From NCBI RefSeq assembly GCF_001613225.1, contig NZ_BDBY01000021.1, forward strand, positions 1 through 43,308: a DNA stretch of 43,308 nucleotides. Direction: 5' to 3'. A program made the position numbers and the translations under genes. Shown here one piece after another: positions 42,320 through 43,308 of this stretch (positions are counted from its first letter, which is position 1; each line of letters opens with the position of its first letter). The notes under the pieces were generated by a model that did not search any database, was not told where the DNA came from, and was given only the letters and a program-made list of their open reading frames with translations. This DNA is from Nocardia pseudovaccinii NBRC 100343 (GTDB lineage Bacteria; Actinomycetota; Actinomycetes; Mycobacteriales; Mycobacteriaceae).

Positions 42320-43308
42320 TTACTTTTGGCGCAGCGCCTTCATGACGCCGAAATACAGCGTCATGGTCTTCGCCCACAGTTCCTCGGACATGCCGGGCAG
42401 CGGTGCGATCGGGAGCATCCGCTGCACCGCGATCGTCTGGGTGTCGATGTACTTCAACAAGCCCTCTGGACCGTGCCGACGCCCGGTACCCGAAATGCCG
42501 AGCCCGCCCGATGGCGCGTCCGCACTGCCCCAGGCCGCGATGAAGCCCTCGTTCACATTCACCGAACCCGCATTGATGCGCGCGGCTACCTGACGACCTC
42601 GATCGACATCCTTGGTCCAGACACTCGCATTGAGCCCGTATGCGGTGTCATTTGCCTGTTCGACGGCCTCGTCGTCGCTACCGACCCGATAGATCGACAC
42701 CACCGGCCCGAAGGTCTCCTCGCGATACACCGTCATCCCGGGCCGCACCCCGGTCAGTACGGTCGGCTCGTAGAAGTAGGGTCCGAGATCGGGACGCGCC
42801 TTACCGCCCGCAAGCACCTTCGCCCCCTTCGCGACGGCATCGTCGACATGCGCACTGACGGTGTCCAATTGGCGCTGGAACGTCAAAGACCCCATATCAC
42901 TGGCGTAATCGAGCGCACCGCCCAATTCGATAGCCCGCACATGCTCGATGAACTCGCCGACGAATTGGTCATAGACCTTGTCGTGCACATAGATTCGCTC
43001 CATCGACTCACATAGCTGCCCCGCCGACGCGAAGCAGGCCCGGATCGCGATCTTGGCCGCCCTGGAGATATCCGCATCGGCGAGCACCAGCAGCGGGTTC
43101 TTGCCGCCGAGTTCGAGCGAATAGCCGATCAGCCGCTCCCCGGCCTGCTGCGCGATGGTCCGGCCGGTCGCGCTGGACCCGGTGTAGTCGACAAAGTCGG
43201 CGCGCGCGATCATCTCACCGCCGATCACCGAACCACGGCCGAGCACCGCCTGCCATAGGCCGCGCGGCAGCCCGGCGCGCTCGGCGGCATCGATGGCCCA
43301 CAGGGCGG
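42320..43308 (-). CDS. Aldehyde dehydrogenase, 3' part (succinate-semialdehyde type)
   Basis: The last 328 residues are present; the start lies beyond the right edge. Visible motifs are WAIDAAERAGLPRGLWQAVLGRGSVIGG, FTG-like YTGSSATGRTIA, the general base glutamate in YSLELGGKNPLL, the catalytic cysteine in SAGQLCESMERIYV, and GPVVSIYRVGSDDEAVEQANDTAYGLNASVWT. The sequence best fits the GabD2-like succinate-semialdehyde dehydrogenases of actinobacteria. It would be upstream of the SDR gene in a shared transcript. Confidence 0.9.
   Translation of the reverse strand, partial: ALWAIDAAERAGLPRGLWQAVLGRGSVIGGEMIARADFVDYTGSSATGRTIAQQAGERLIGYSLELGGKNPLLVLADADISRAAKIAIRACFASAGQLCESMERIYVHDKVYDQFVGEFIEHVRAIELGGALDYASDMGSLTFQRQLDTVSAHVDDAVAKGAKVLAGGKARPDLGPYFYEPTVLTGVRPGMTVYREETFGPVVSIYRVGSDDEAVEQANDTAYGLNASVWTKDVDRGRQVAARINAGSVNVNEGFIAAWGSADAPSGGLGISGTGRRHGPEGLLKYIDTQTIAVQRMLPIAPLPGMSEELWAKTMTLYFGVMKALRQK

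Overview
The window is high-GC actinobacterial DNA, most likely from Nocardia or a close relative. The evidence is a mycofactocin gene pair that reads almost like the mycobacterial proteins, an F420-type luciferase-like oxidoreductase, a class I fumarase, and many start codons placed 6-8 nt after a TAnnnT box (leaderless mRNAs). Genes are tightly packed on both strands. I see no rRNA, tRNA, CRISPR array or intact insertion sequence.

Left part (1-18.3 kb): after the 3' end of a possible PAC2-family gene comes a rare adenylation / carrier-protein / membrane-acyltransferase fusion, which overlaps a convergent resolvase-like gene that has lost its catalytic serine. A same-strand run follows. It holds an HTH/TPR regulator, a 1313-residue CHAT protease-NB-ARC-TPR protein built like an NLR immune receptor, a ribbon-helix-helix/MazF-like toxin-antitoxin pair, and jetA-jetB-jetC of a type II Wadjet plasmid-defence operon. 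The expected nuclease gene jetD is absent, and an MHS-type transporter sits 16 nt after jetC instead. This is the defence-like part of the window and the best place to look for an undescribed system.

Middle part (18.3-29.8 kb): a secreted M15 peptidase, two small genes, fumarase, a MarR regulator, then a split mycofactocin locus (mftD and mftE facing mftR across a perfect palindrome; mftA, mftB, mftC and mftF are not here). Next is a six-gene partner-switching cassette of RsbR, RsbS, RsbT, an RsbX-like phosphatase, an RsbU-like phosphatase with its own kinase domain, and an RsbV-like protein. A SigF/SigB-type promoter (GGTTT-N17-GGGTAT) precedes it. No sigma factor is encoded in the window.

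Right part (29.8-43.3 kb): ordinary metabolic and envelope genes: a luciferase-like oxidoreductase, a cyclodeaminase-like protein, an L,D-transpeptidase with its own SigF/SigB-type promoter, a proline-rich membrane protein, two regulator/target divergent pairs (HxlR with a quinone-type oxidoreductase, MarR with an ABC exporter), a decayed 2OG-oxygenase-WD40 pseudogene, a FolD paralogue lacking the catalytic lysine, a DUF218 protein, a PrmC-like methyltransferase, a short-chain dehydrogenase, and an aldehyde dehydrogenase cut by the window edge.
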